From Cunninghamia lanceolata (lineage: Eukaryota > Streptophyta > Pinopsida > Cupressales > Cupressaceae), in assembly GCA_027924645.1 (NCBI GenBank), contig BSBN01000494.1:692001-756000 (forward strand): DNA of 64,000 nt, given 5' to 3'. Both the position numbers and the translations under genes were made by a program. This document shows, piece by piece, positions 35,016 to 44,547 of this stretch (position 1 is the first letter of the stretch; every line of letters starts with the position of its first letter). The notes under the pieces were generated by a model, which was not told where the DNA came from, searched no databases, and saw only the letters and a program-made list of their open reading frames with translations.

Positions 35016-36140
35016 GTCTCATGTTTGATTTGTCATTAGTGACCTCATTTCTTCTCTCATGGATCCATCCAATTCTAACTATTTTTTTCATTACAGGCTT
35101 CTTTGAATGTGGTTGGTTCAGCTTGATAAGAAATTAGCAAATATTGAACAAAGTCATCATACTTTGATAGAGGCTTGCACTCCCTAGTGGATCTCCTCAA
35201 TTGAGGAATTGACTCCTGTGAAGTTCCATTTGAATTTCCTTTCTCTTGATTTCCATGTATATGGCTGTGATGACAAATACCCTGTTCAATATTATTGTTA
35301 TGGGGCGCAGAGTAATTCTAGGTGATTGATGATTTGTATTAGGCTGTAGGTTTGAGGAAATAGTTGGTGGCAGATTAGGAAGAGAGACATGCAAATGAGT
35401 TTCAAATTGCTATGGCCGAGAAAGAGCTAGGCATTGTATTATGTGTTGACTTTGAATATGGGACGATGAATGTCCATTATTCACCTGCGTAGGACTTAAA
35501 CTGGTAGGCATTGAATTTGTTTATTGCTGCATAGAAGCTAAGGTAGGCAACATGGAGTTTGAAATAGGTTGCGTAGAATATGAAACATTTGTATTAGGAT
35601 GTGTGGGACTTAAAGTGTTAGGTGCTGGCTGATATGAGGTGTTGGGCGATGCATAAGGAAGTAAATCCTATGCCATACTTTGTTAACATTGCTGCACCGT
35701 ACTTGGAGTATGTTGAGGATATTGAGGAGTATGATGTGGCAGATGGCATTTAGGTGTATGTAGTGATTTAAACACATCACTTCCATTAGAAATAAAATCT
35801 AGAGGCACAAACTCCTTTGTTGGCGTCCCCTGTTTTGCGAGACAGGCAATAGAATTTTCATTGAAAATTACGTCTCTGTTATGAGTTACCTATTTGGAGA
35901 CTGGATCCCACAAGTGATAACCATAATTCTCATCTCCGTAACCAACAAAGTTGCATAATTTAGATTCTACATGGACAATTTTGTTCTTTTTTCTTCTGGG
36001 ATGTGAATGAAGGCTTCACACCCGAACACTCACATATGGTTGTAGGAGATCCTCTTTCCCAATCACTTCTCCTCTGGAATCTCAAAATCCAATTAGGGTG
36101 ATGGACCTCAATTGATCAAATACATAGCTGTATTAACAAC
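35016..36140 (-). pseudogene. Copia-3 integrase-RT linker
   Basis: Low-complexity P/S/T/Q-type sequence typical of the region between integrase and RT, now full of stops. The left part still shows a block resembling the integrase C-terminus (the NYGYHLWDPVS-like block near 35905-35935). No separate gene is seen. Confidence 0.6.
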
Positions 36141-36884
36141 CTCTACCCAAAACTCTTTGCCCAAACCTGCATTAGAGAGCATGTTGTGAGCTCTCTCCAA
36201 GATTGTTTGATTAAACCTCTTAGTTGCACCATTTTCTTAAGGGGTGAATGAAACAATCTTGATCCGTTTAACACCATCATCTGCACAAAACTGGTCAAAC
36301 TCCAAGGAGCAAAACTCGTCACTATTATCAATTTTAAGGCACTTAATTTCCTGGCTGGTCTAATTTTCAACTAGTGCTTTAAAATTTTTGAACATGCTAA
36401 ATACTTCAGATTTCCTCTTTAGCATGTAAACCCAAACCTTAGTACAATCATCTAAGAAAGTAACATAGTAATTAGAGCCACCAATAGAAGTTACCTTCAT
36501 AGGATCAAAGACATCCAAATGCACTAGCTCCAACGGTCTTGTCTTCTTGTCATGTTCCTTGGTGAAGTTAATCCTCTTTTGTTTTCCATAAATACAAATC
36601 TCACACAACTCCAAATCAGTAGATTTCAAACCTAAAAGTTGGTCCCTTTTGTGCAAAATCTCAAGGCCCTTCTTTCTCATATGACCAGGCCTCTTGTGCC
36701 AAAGCTCTGTACCACTGTCCACAACTGCCATCGTAGCTCCCACTTCAACGTGACTCTCTAGCACATACAAAGTGCCTAATTTTCTACCTCTTACAATCAC
36801 CAAGGCTCCGTTGGTAACCTTCCAAGTACTTGACTCAAAAGTGATGCTACAACCTTGAGCATCTAGTTGTCCTGCGGAAATCAA
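36141..36884 (-). pseudogene. Copia-3 integrase
   Basis: The - strand shows LWHKRPGHMRKKGLEILHKRD, CEICIYGKQKR, LVHLDVFDPMKVTSIGG and NYYVTFLDDCTKVWVYML in 36360-36884. After a stop come LKIDNSDEF and ENGATKRFNQT. The second D is present. The expected E of the ENG...E block is K, and TAG/TAA codons interrupt it. Confidence 0.9.
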
Positions 36885-37200
36885 ATTTCTTTAGAGTTTA
36901 GGGATGTGTCACACATCCCACAGGAACCAACTATTTCCATTTTTTAATTTCAATAACACATATCCTTTACCAACAATGTCATAAGGTTCATTGTCACCAA
37001 GATAGACCTTACCAAAGTTGTCTTCTTGATAGTTTTTGAAAGCTTCCCAACACAAAGTGGCATGAAAAGAGGCACCAAAATCTAACACCCACACATCAGC
37101 TGTAGTTTCACTTATAGATATAACTAATGCACCTGCATCGTCTTCATATACTGCATTTACCTCATGTTCTTTTGATTGATTTTCCACCTTCTTGTATGAC
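36885..37200 (-). pseudogene. Copia-3 protease
   Basis: VWVLDFGASFHAT (about 37060-37100) is the aspartic-protease active site with D kept but S changed to F. VYLGDNEPYDIVGKGYVLLK follows, as in related elements. Confidence 0.9.
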
Positions 37201-37880
37201 CAACAATTCTTCTTTGTGCGGCCTTCCTTGCCACAAAACTAGCAACTTGTATTTCTTCCTCGTTCTTAGGATCTCCCTCTATTGCTGAAAATTAAAGCAT
37301 CTCTGGATGAAGTACCTTGATGTTTTCTTCTCATGTCTTTGTTGAGAAGAATTGCAGCCACATCATCAAGCTTCAACACTATTCCTTTCTTGTTTCCAGA
37401 TATTGAATTACTATCTGCCTTTACAATACCTTCCCAACTATCAGGAAGTGAACACAAAAGAAAGATGACTTTGATTTCATCTTCAAAATTAATATCAATA
37501 GAAAATAATTAGCTGATTAAAGTATTAAATTCATTCAAGTGATTGGTAATGTTACTACCTTCCTTTATCTTCAAATTAAACAATTTCTTCATCAAGAAGA
37601 CTTTATTAGAAGCAGAAGCCCTCTTGTACATGTTGGAAAATTTGTACCATAAACCTTTCGTTGTCTTCTCCATTGCAACATTGAAAAAAACATTGTTGGA
37701 AAGAGAGAGGATGATAGTTGCCACAACCTTTTTGTCTAAAATATCCCAATCTTTGTTGGACATCGTAGCTGGCTTCTTGGACTTACCCTCAAGTGCTATT
37801 GAGAGATCTTTTTGAATTAGGAGAGATTTTAATTGTAGCTTCCATATCACGAAGTTCTCCACTTATCTCTGTCCTCCATC
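37201..37880 (-). pseudogene. Copia-3 gag
   Basis: The - strand frame 37509-37862 has ENFVIWKLQLKSLLIQKDLS, then LSLSNNVFFNVAMEKTTKGLW and ASNKVFLMKKLFNLKIKEG, a UBN2-type gag core. 37266-37457 adds MCSLPDSWEGIV. The zinc knuckle near 37205-37245 is degraded. Confidence 0.9.
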
Positions 37881-37898
37881 TCTTGTCAAAACTCCACA

Positions 37899-37912
37899 AC
37901 TTTGATACCACT
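37899..37912 (-). promoter_or_regulatory. Primer-binding site of copia-3
   Basis: On the - strand the sequence after the 5' LTR is AGTGGTATCAAAGTTG, an initiator tRNA-Met-type primer site. Confidence 0.85.
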
Positions 37913-38219
37913 TGTTGAGTTTAAAGTGTAGATTGAAAATCTGATTAAAAATAGAACAACAATAAAATGACACAAAACAGAGACAATAATGGGAACGACA
38001 CGAAGAGTTACGTAGTTCACCAAAATATGGTTACGTCCACTGGAAAAGCAGGGCAAACATTCTTATTACTTGTAGCAGCAAAAATACAATGTATCATCAA
38101 TCAATCAAAGTGATTGAGATGAGAATATATAATGTATATAATGTTCTCTTTAGGGCAAACAAAGAGTCATAAGAAGGGGAAGATAAAGAGGTAGTGATTG
38201 TTGAACTTCACAACCAACA
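37913..38219 (-). repeat. Copia-3 5' LTR
   Basis: The 307-bp partner of 33200-33497 starts TGTTGAGTTTAAAG and ends AACCAACA. It is followed by the AAAAT duplication and then by the rest of the interrupted host LTR. Confidence 0.93.
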
Positions 38220-38431
38220 AAAATAAGGGAGATGAAATGAATAGTCAGACTTCACATCCAAACATATATGATTATTACCTACCAGATATTGTAATAGCCT
38301 CTTCTCTCATGGGCGTACATAAAGAATTCGGTTCCTGGTCCTCCTGTTGGCCAAAATTTGTAAGGGAACTTCACGAAGATCTTGCAGTAGATCGCCATAT
38401 CCTACTTGTATATTGCACCAAGCTTCCATAT

Positions 38432-38512
38432 CTTCCACATGTATACACAATCATAAGCCTTAACAAGTCTTAAGTTTGAATTTAACTTTTAAAATGTGAA
38501 AGTCATACTTAC
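38432..38512 (-). other. Intron of polyamine oxidase after FKPDFP
   Basis: This 81-bp intron with a strong donor GTAAGTATG joins FKPDFP to the WKLGAIY exon. Confidence 0.75.
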
Positions 38513-38656
38513 AGGAAAATCAGGTTTAAACTCGATAAGCTTTGTCTACAGCACTCCCACGCTAACTGATACAATGGTGTTGTTTGCAGTGTAAACTGAA
38601 CCATCCTCTATGGAGACCTTCATGCCACTATCCGTATACTCAATTTTACACACAAC

Positions 38657-38760
38657 CTGCTACACAGTGGCTGCTCAGACATTTGTTTATAAAAACCTGC
38701 ATGATTTTATAAAATCATTTTTTTAACCTTGTAAGGAGAAGATTTTAAGAGAGAAGCAAC
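38657..38760 (-). other. Intron of polyamine oxidase after RLKLNK
   Basis: This 104-bp intron (GTTGCTTC...GTGTAGCAG) joins RLKLNK to VVCKIEY. The open frame that reads through it (to KKMIL) is not family-like. Confidence 0.75.
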
Positions 38761-38942
38761 CTTGTTGAGTTTGAGGCGCTTGTCAATAATGTTTCCACTG
38801 TTAGACTTGAGAAATTCTTGGGCCAATCTGTGCACAACAGGGTCGTATCCATGACTGTCGGCTACAATGTAATTGTTATCGCCAAAATCTTCAAACGTTG
38901 CCATTGGCTCCATGTTCTTTAAGCTTGTTACACGCAGAGGTT

Positions 38943-39031
38943 CTGCATGCAAAAAGCCCACCACATCCAACATTTATTCTATAGTTAACACTGGAATACA
39001 ATACATACAAATGATGTCATTAGATAACAAC
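38943..39031 (-). other. Intron of polyamine oxidase before RVTSLKN
   Basis: This 89-bp intron has donor GTTGTT and acceptor GCATGCAG. The donor is weak, and the joined codon gives K where relatives usually have E, so the exact site is less certain. Confidence 0.65.
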
Positions 39032-39093
39032 TTGCAGTTTCATACTCGTAGAAGAAGAAGTCGATGGTCATCTCCAAAGGTGTCGTTGGAATA

Positions 39094-39160
39094 CTATATT
39101 GAAAAAAACTCAAACCATTCATATCTACACCATAGAATATGGTTAAATGGATCTATTTAC
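39094..39160 (-). other. Intron of polyamine oxidase upstream of IPTTPLEM
   Basis: This 67-bp intron (GTAAATAG...TTTTTTCAATATAG) joins IFEH to IPTTPLEM across a split codon. Confidence 0.85.
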
Positions 39161-39296
39161 TGCTCGAAAATGCACTGTGACACTAAGATTGAGATGTCTT
39201 CCTCTCCATTTTCTATATATGATGAAAATAGTTTTTCACTGAACTCCGACGAGGCAATCGTTGGTTTGTATGGCTTTGCCACCACGAACTGAGGCA

Positions 39297-39377
39297 AAAT
39301 GCCTCCCCTACAATTTTTCTATACTTTAGAAAACTAAAAAGCCTCCCCTACAATTTTGCTATACTTTAGAAAACTAT
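39297..39377. repeat. 41-bp direct duplication in polyamine oxidase intron
   Basis: GCCTCCCCTACAATTTT and the following CTATACTTTAGAAAACTA occur twice, starting at about 39300 and 39341, with few differences. Confidence 0.85.
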
Positions 39378-39477
39378 CATATTTTAGCTGATATTTGTGT
39401 AAAAAATAAAATTTAGAATGGATATTAGTTTTTTAAATATATAACAATTTCTTAAAGATTTAGAAATAATATATGAT

Positions 39478-39652
39478 ATAGAATAGAGCTTCTAGAAAAA
39501 CTATGTGTAGCTTTTTTTGGATTGAAGTTTCAGATCACACTCCGTGATCCACTTATTCTCTTCTTTTCTTCTTGATGATGGATCACAGAGTGTGATCCGA
39601 AATGTCGATCCAAAAAAAGCTACATATAGTTTTTCCAAAAGTTCTATTCTAT
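39478..39652. mobile_element. Foldback MITE, 175 bp
   Basis: The left arm ATAGAATAGAGCTTCTAGAA and the right end AAAGTTCTATTCTAT pair along about 70 bp. The stem continues through AGCTTTTTTTGGAT/GATCCAAAAAAAGCT and GATCACACTC/GAGTGTGATC. The loop is about 30 bp (centre near 39565). There is no coding capacity. It resembles a miniature inverted-repeat transposon, and target duplications are unclear. Confidence 0.85.
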
Positions 39653-40029
39653 GTCATGGACCGTGGAAATATCATGTCTACTAATAATATATGATTTGTA
39701 AATAACTATATGTTTAAATAAAATCAAATATAAAAAATTTAAAAAACAAACATAATGTCCATTCTACTTAAATATCATCCATTTTAATAGTCAAGTAGTC
39801 TCATATGTAAATCCTAAATAATAAAAAAATTAAAACCAATATAATTTGGTGTTAAAAGATTAAAGAATATCTATCAAATATAATGAAATGGAACACTCAT
39901 AAAAATTTAAAATAATCACAATTGATTTCACATAAACTAAAAATTTCCTTGAATTCTTGGCACATCAAAAGCCCACTAAAATGAAATTGTAATAACTATA
40001 TAATGCACTGAAAGTCAACACATCATAAC

Positions 40030-40272
40030 TGAAGATTTTGAAACCCTACTTTGTTCTTTAAACTAGAAAATCATAATAGTGGAAACAACACTTACAATGA
40101 ATACTCATGTACAAATCACAACTTATAGTCATATAGAAAAAAACTCCATACATAATGAGCAACATATGCACAAAAAACTTTGTATATTCTCTACCTTACA
40201 TCTATGCTCAAATTAAGCAATCTGGCTTGTTACAAAACAACATAGGACAATCCTTTTTAAAGACTTTGTAGC
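40030..40272 (-). repeat. 3' LTR of the deleted copia derivative
   Basis: Starts TGAAGATTTTGAAAC and ends CTTTGTAGC, matching 41775-42017 with scattered changes. Confidence 0.88.
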
Positions 40273-40302
40273 CCCCCAAAATGGTTAAATTTAGACTTGT
40301 TT

Positions 40303-40511
40303 TTTCATGCTCTTAGCAATGTAGAAATTATATCACTTAAAATAGAGTTAAAAAAACTCCAAGAAGATCTGCTAAAAATACCTATCATGTAGCACTTGAC
40401 AAACTTAGGCGATGTGCATGCATTCACCAAATTAATTTCTAAAAAACTCAAAATAATGGTCTGCTAAAAATAGCTTTTGAATTATGCATGATTAGCATTA
40501 GATATTAACAT
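40303..40511. repeat. Direct repeat shared with 42440-42650
   Basis: About 210 bp, including GATCTGCTAAAAATACCTAT and ACAAACTTAGGCGAT, lies inside the copia derivative. It is repeated in direct orientation at 42440-42650, outside the LTRs and next to the polyamine oxidase exon. Confidence 0.88.
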
Positions 40512-40526
40512 ACTTGCCCTTAATGT

Positions 40527-41174
40527 TGAGCTTCACTGCCTAGTCTTGTAGACCCACTTAGTACTTATTTCTTTTCATGTGGAAGCTTTGTAAACTCCCA
40601 AAAATCATTCCTATTAATGGAATCCATTTCCTCTTGCATTGCTTGCAACCAAACACTATTAAAACATGCATCTTCAAAGGATGATGGTTCAAAACTAGCT
40701 TGAGAAAGTGAAGACAATTTTATTGTCTCTCCTCTCAGATTCTCTTCATGTGCTTGAGTTGTACTTCTTTGATAAATCTCACATAAGCTTCTTACCTTCC
40801 TTGTAGAACTTGGACATGAAGCATGACTATTTTTAACTTTATCATAATGCTGAGCTTCACTGCCTAGTCTTATAGACCCACTTAGTACTTATTTATTTTC
40901 ACGTGGAAGCTTTGTAAACTCCCAAAAATCATTCCTATCAATGGAATCCATTTCCTCTTGCATTGCTTGCAACCAAATGCTATTAAAGCATGCATCTTCA
41001 AAAGATGATGGTTCAAAATCAGCTTGAGAAAGTGAAGACAAATTTATTGTCTCTCTTCTTAGATTCTCTTCATGTGCTTGACTTGTACTTCTTTGATAAA
41101 TCTCACATAAGCTTCTTACCTTCTTTGTAGAACTTGGACTTGAAGTAGGACTATTTTTAGTCTTTTCATATGAT
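40527..41174. repeat. 324-bp tandem duplication in the copia derivative
   Basis: TGAGCTTCACTGCCTAGTCT starts at 40527 and again at 40851, and the sequences stay aligned for about 320 bp, from the linker to the RT entry block. The copies are highly similar. Confidence 0.9.
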
Positions 41175-41326
41175 AAAAATAATTTACTAGGAGAATCCTT
41201 CTCATTCTCTATAATAGACAATTTTGAAGGAAAAACTTTCTCGTCACTTTCTCCAAATGTTTCTCTAAGTCTCTCTTCATGAGACATAAGAGATCCAACT
41301 AGGTGATCAAACTCGAGAGTAGACAA
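40889..41326 (-). pseudogene. Gag-to-RT fusion ORF of the deleted copia
   Basis: This 145-codon frame begins with a gag block (MSTLEFDHLVGSLMSHEERL) and passes through an S/T/P linker (TSSPSSTKKVRSLCEIYQRS). It ends in the RT entry block (WLQAMQEEMDSIDRNDFWEF). In a full copia these blocks are about 2 kb apart, so protease and integrase have been deleted in frame. The second half is repeated in decayed form at 40560-40850. Confidence 0.8.
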
Positions 41327-41774
41327 ATTTTTACTCTCCTAAAACAACACTCTTTCAATTGAAAATCAACTATAGAAGTAGAAAAAATACCACTTACAAC
41401 ATATAGCTTTAAATAGCATAATCAAACAATCAACAATTAATTAAATACCAACTCTATTTTCTTCTCTCTTTGCTCTTTTACCAATCTTTTCCATTGAGTT
41501 TAACCACACAAAAGAACCACTTAAACTATACTTTCAAATATCTTTCAAAAACAAATTTTTGAGAAACCTTACCTCAACTAATTTCTTCCAATGGGTTCAC
41601 ACTTGCCAAGCATTCCCTGAATTTCAATACTCGCTATAGGTGCTGCAAAATCTTTTACCATAACATCCCAATGAATCCATTCAATATTACACCTATAGCT
41701 ACAACATGCTCCTCAAGAAATCAATTGTTAGAGAGATCTCAAAGCCAAAATCAATAACCCGCTTTGATACCAAA

Positions 41775-42017
41775 TGAAGATTTTGAAACCTAACTTTGTT
41801 TTTTAAACCAAAAAATCATAACAGCAGAAACAACACTTACAATGAAACTCATCTACAAATCAGAACTTACAGCCATATAGAAAAAACTCCATACACAGTG
41901 AGTAGCATATGCACACAAAAAACTCTATATAATCTCTACGTTACATCTTTGCTCAATTAAGCAATCTAACTTGTTACAAAACAGCATAGGGCAGTCCTTT
42001 TTAAAGACTTTGTAGCA
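41775..42017 (-). repeat. 5' LTR of the deleted copia derivative
   Basis: Starts TGAAGATTTTGAAAC and ends TTTGTAGCA. The primer-binding site (+ strand GCTTTGATACCA, 41761-41772) abuts it. Confidence 0.88.
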
Positions 42018-42439
42018 GGTCCTAAATTTGATGGCCGTATGCCTGTATTTATATATTTTTTACTATAAAATACAATCAATTTTTTAAAAAGATTGTATCA
42101 CATGTGAAAGGAGAGATTTTGGATAGACTCTCAAAATTTGTATAGAATTATGATGATAGATATTTGGTCTATATATAATTTTACATTATACTAAGGTACA
42201 AGACACCTTTGAATAAATAACTGTCATTAAAAATTTGCTTCACAGACAAAATTAACCATCAAATTTAAGCCTTGCTTTGTAGGGAAGAGCTTATCTAACC
42301 GGTGTGTTGTGAAGTCAACTATAGTTGAAATAATACCGACCAGAAGTCGTTTACATTTAGATGTACATACACAAAGCAGTCGATAAAGTTGATTCAATCA
42401 AAATTGGGAGGTAGCAGGTCAAATCCTTTTACAGAACCG

Positions 42440-42650
42440 GCTGTTTCATGCTCTTAACATGCGGAAATTATATCAATTAAAATAGAGTTTAAACAACTCC
42501 AAGAAGATCTGCTAAAAATACCTATCATGCAGCACTTGACAAACTTAGGCGATTTGCATGCATTCACCAAATTAATTTCCCAAAAAACTAAAAATAATGT
42601 TCTGCTAAAAATAGCTCTCGAATTATTCATGATCAGCATCAGATATTAAC
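42440..42650. repeat. Direct repeat shared with 40303-40511
   Basis: Partner of the repeat inside the element. Here it lies within what should be polyamine oxidase intron DNA, about 65 bp below the exon ending near 42715. It is not recognisable polyamine oxidase coding sequence. Confidence 0.88.
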
Positions 42651-42974
42651 AATAACGTTGTTTGCTGTTTAGAAATTTAAATGTACTGTTTAAGTTCTTC
42701 TGCTAACTCCGTTAGACTTACTCCTGATCATAGTTATTGTAACTAAGATTGCTCCAGTCAGATTTGAAGGTCTGCAGCTTGTATTTGTCAGCAAGAGTTC
42801 AAATGGGATTCACTTTCTTCCGAAACCCTCAGCCTTGCACCGAGTTTGCACCCATTTCTATTGGATACCTTCCCACTGTCTTCTTGCGCATTCTTCCACC
42901 GATTCTATTCGTCGCCTCCAATATTACAAAATCCTTAATCCCCGTCTCAGACAAAGTCTTTGCCGCCATGATTC

Positions 42975-43043
42975 CTGCACCAAAGAGTAATATTGAAAAA
43001 AAACGAAAAAAAAGGTTAAACATTAATAAAAATGAATACATAC
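42975..43043 (-). other. Intron 1 of polyamine oxidase
   Basis: This 69-bp GT-AG intron (GTATGT...TTGGTGCAG on the - strand) falls inside the glycine-rich FAD motif. Splicing joins GAGMSG to IMAAKTL in frame. Confidence 0.85.
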
Positions 43044-43248
43044 CTGACATTCCAGCCCCAATGATAATGGTGGCGGCAGCGACAACATCTACCAAATAAG
43101 ATGAGCAGAGCATTAACGTTACCAAAATGGAGAAGAGAACTAAATTAGATAAACCCATTCTACTTATCCTGAAGGTAAAATACTTTCTCTAACGACTATA
43201 GTGTAGAAACGCCACACCGCGGCTTGGAAAGATGTCTCTCCAAGCCAC

Positions 43249-43256
43249 TATTTATA
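43249..43256 (-). promoter_or_regulatory. TATA box of polyamine oxidase
   Basis: TATAAATA on the - strand lies about 90 bp upstream of the ATG at 43158, a normal distance for a plant promoter with a short leader. The promoter looks preserved although the gene is dead. Confidence 0.6.
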
Positions 43257-43420
43257 GAGAAAATTCTCGAGTTTTTTTCTGGTTTCTCTGCCCGACAACT
43301 AAAAGTGGCAAAATTATGACAGACTATGGTCATGACCTGCCAGAAACAGTCTAAATTATATGAATGAATACACATAGCGTAGGTAAGGTTGGAGATGTTG
43401 TGAATGTCTATATCTAATCA

Positions 43421-43567
43421 CTGTACTTAAATATTATCCATTTTAATGATCAAACAGTCAATAGTAATTTTACACTTCATTCACAATAAAAAGTGGTAAA
43501 TATTTGTCATATTTTTATTAGTCAAAATTTACCTTTGACTGTTGAAGTGGATGATATTTAAGAACAG
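43421..43567. mobile_element. MITE, 147 bp, terminal inverted repeats about 33 bp
   Basis: The left end CTGTACTTAAATATTATCCA and the right end GGATGATATTTAAGAACAG are inverted copies, continuing to CAGTCAA/TTGACTG. A one-sided relative (TACTTAAATATCATCCATTT) occurs near 39767 in the polyamine oxidase intron. No target duplication was identified. Confidence 0.75.
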
Positions 43568-44193
43568 CCCTATCAAATGAATTAATAAGTGTTTTGTGTG
43601 AGTCACCTCTGACATTAAGAGGATGTAAACACAGTTAATATTAGTGGTTGATAGGCAGAGTCAAATCGCCCACCGTAAACAGCCAGCACATTGTCGTGCC
43701 AACTGTTTATGGAATTTTTCGACTTCCTCTTTCGACCTATTCACTGCAATGATGTCACCTGTTTAACCCTCTTTTATTTTGATCAAATGGTAAAAAACAG
43801 AATTGTCGATAGGATTTTCAAGTCAGACAGTTAATTTTAGTAGTTTATAGTCAACAATAATTAATGATAATGGTTGTAAAGTTAAGCAATTACATAGGAA
43901 AATAAATGTGAATAGTTGTGTATAGTACATTTAGAAATGCTATATATATGTATCATTTCATGAATGAAATCAATTTTAGTTTGCTTCTCTAATAAGTGTC
44001 GCAGTCACATGTCTGTTTGTTTGTTTGTTTTCTCTGATATGGTATCACTGGATTGACAGCAGAGGCCGACAACAATAGACAGTGCTGCAACAATTTAGAT
44101 TATTTAACACATTCCTTGAATAAATCCTTACCTTCCGTGAATGGGCTACAAGTTAGTATATATGGAGTTTGATGATAGTTTTAAATTCCTTGT
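43568..44193. other. Upstream of polyamine oxidase, no gene seen
   Basis: No coding motif. A short (TGTT)n run lies near 44014-44029. Confidence 0.45.
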
Positions 44194-44300
44194 TAGCCGA
44201 TAGGCTATTAGTGGGAGCTTTTAGCTCCTGGAAAAATCGGACGCCGGAAAACTGTCGGACGCCAGGAAACTGTTGGACGCCGGGAATGGATGCCGGGAAA
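44194..44300 (+). repeat. GGACGCCGG-repeat motif shared with 53074-53180
   Basis: TAGCCGATAGGCTATTAGTG, GGGAGCTTT and GGAAAAATCGGACGCCGG recur at 53074 in the same order. Here the GC-rich unit TCGGACGCCGGAAACTG is repeated about four times. It is unlike the AT-rich surroundings. Confidence 0.75.
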
Positions 44301-44547
44301 TCGTGTTGCCGTTCCGTTTTTCGTTTTCGCCGTGCCTGCTATCTTCCAGCACCGGAAAGTGACTGCTATCTTCCAACGCTGGGAAATTGATTTTACTTCT
44401 GATTGATGGCCTCATTAATCGCTGGCTGGATCGACTGTATTGAGTTTGGCGTTGGCAGGCTTGAATCCGCAGCTGTCATTGAAAACAGACGAAGTAAATC
44501 TTTTCAGCGAAGTGCACTGCATTGCGCTAAAGAAGAGCAGTGAAAAG

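Larger units (their letters stand above)
33200..38219 (-). mobile_element. Copia-3: LTR retrotransposon
   Basis: This complete but decayed minus-strand copia is flanked by AAAAT (33195-33199 and 38220-38224). LTRs of about 300 bp bound gag, protease, integrase, RT and RNase H. Its proteins resemble those of copia-1 and copia-4. LTR divergence (roughly one difference per ten bases in the first 90 bp, counted by eye) suggests an older insertion than copia-4. Confidence 0.95.
33011..38264 (-). mobile_element. LTR interrupted by copia-3, inside polyamine oxidase intron
   Basis: Removing copia-3 and one AAAAT leaves an LTR-like sequence of about 230 bp (33011-33199 plus 38225-38264) that starts TGTTAAG and ends CCAAACA. 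It shares the AACGTAGTTCACCAATATGGCTACATCC block with copia-3 LTRs. A primer-binding-like sequence (- strand TGATATCAGAG) abuts it at 33000-33010, making it the 5' LTR of a minus-strand element. Its right edge falls 14 bp into a polyamine oxidase intron. No partner LTR or coding domain was recognised, so the interior is short, truncated or noncoding. Confidence 0.7.
40030..42017 (-). mobile_element. Internally deleted copia derivative with tandem gag/pol piece
   Basis: LTRs of about 243 bp (40030-40272 and 41775-42017) bound a 1.5-kb interior. Read on the - strand, a primer-binding site TGGTATCAAAGC follows the 5' LTR and a TTTTGGGGGG tract precedes the 3' LTR. The interior holds only a gag-like piece fused to the start of RT, partly duplicated. 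No integrase or RT core is present, so it would have needed other elements for mobility. Flanks differ (ATAAC left, GGTCC right), so no target duplication is visible. Confidence 0.82.
38279..43158 (-). pseudogene. Flavin polyamine oxidase pseudogene, spliced
   Basis: Secreted plant polyamine oxidases oxidise spermidine/spermine with FAD and release hydrogen peroxide. Readable exons on the - strand are 43044-43158, 42715-42974, about 39161-39292, 39032-39093, 38761-38942, 38513-38656 and 38279-38431, with GT-AG introns of 67-104 bp between adjacent ones. The start MGLSNLVLFSILVTLMLC is a signal peptide, and IIIGAGMSG joins GIMAAKTL as the FAD-binding fold. Later blocks include IPTTPLEMTIDFFFYEYE, RVTSLKN, DGSVYTANNTIVSVSVGVL and [19 protein letters not shown]. 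At least five in-frame stops occur. A middle exon and the C-terminal exons are missing, and repeats fill two introns. Confidence 0.92.

Noticed and set aside
42829..43158. Single-exon 109-residue oxidase N-terminus with an FFRFFSILLF insert
   Set aside because: The hydrophobic insert is the translation of a 69-bp GT-AG intron inside the FAD motif.
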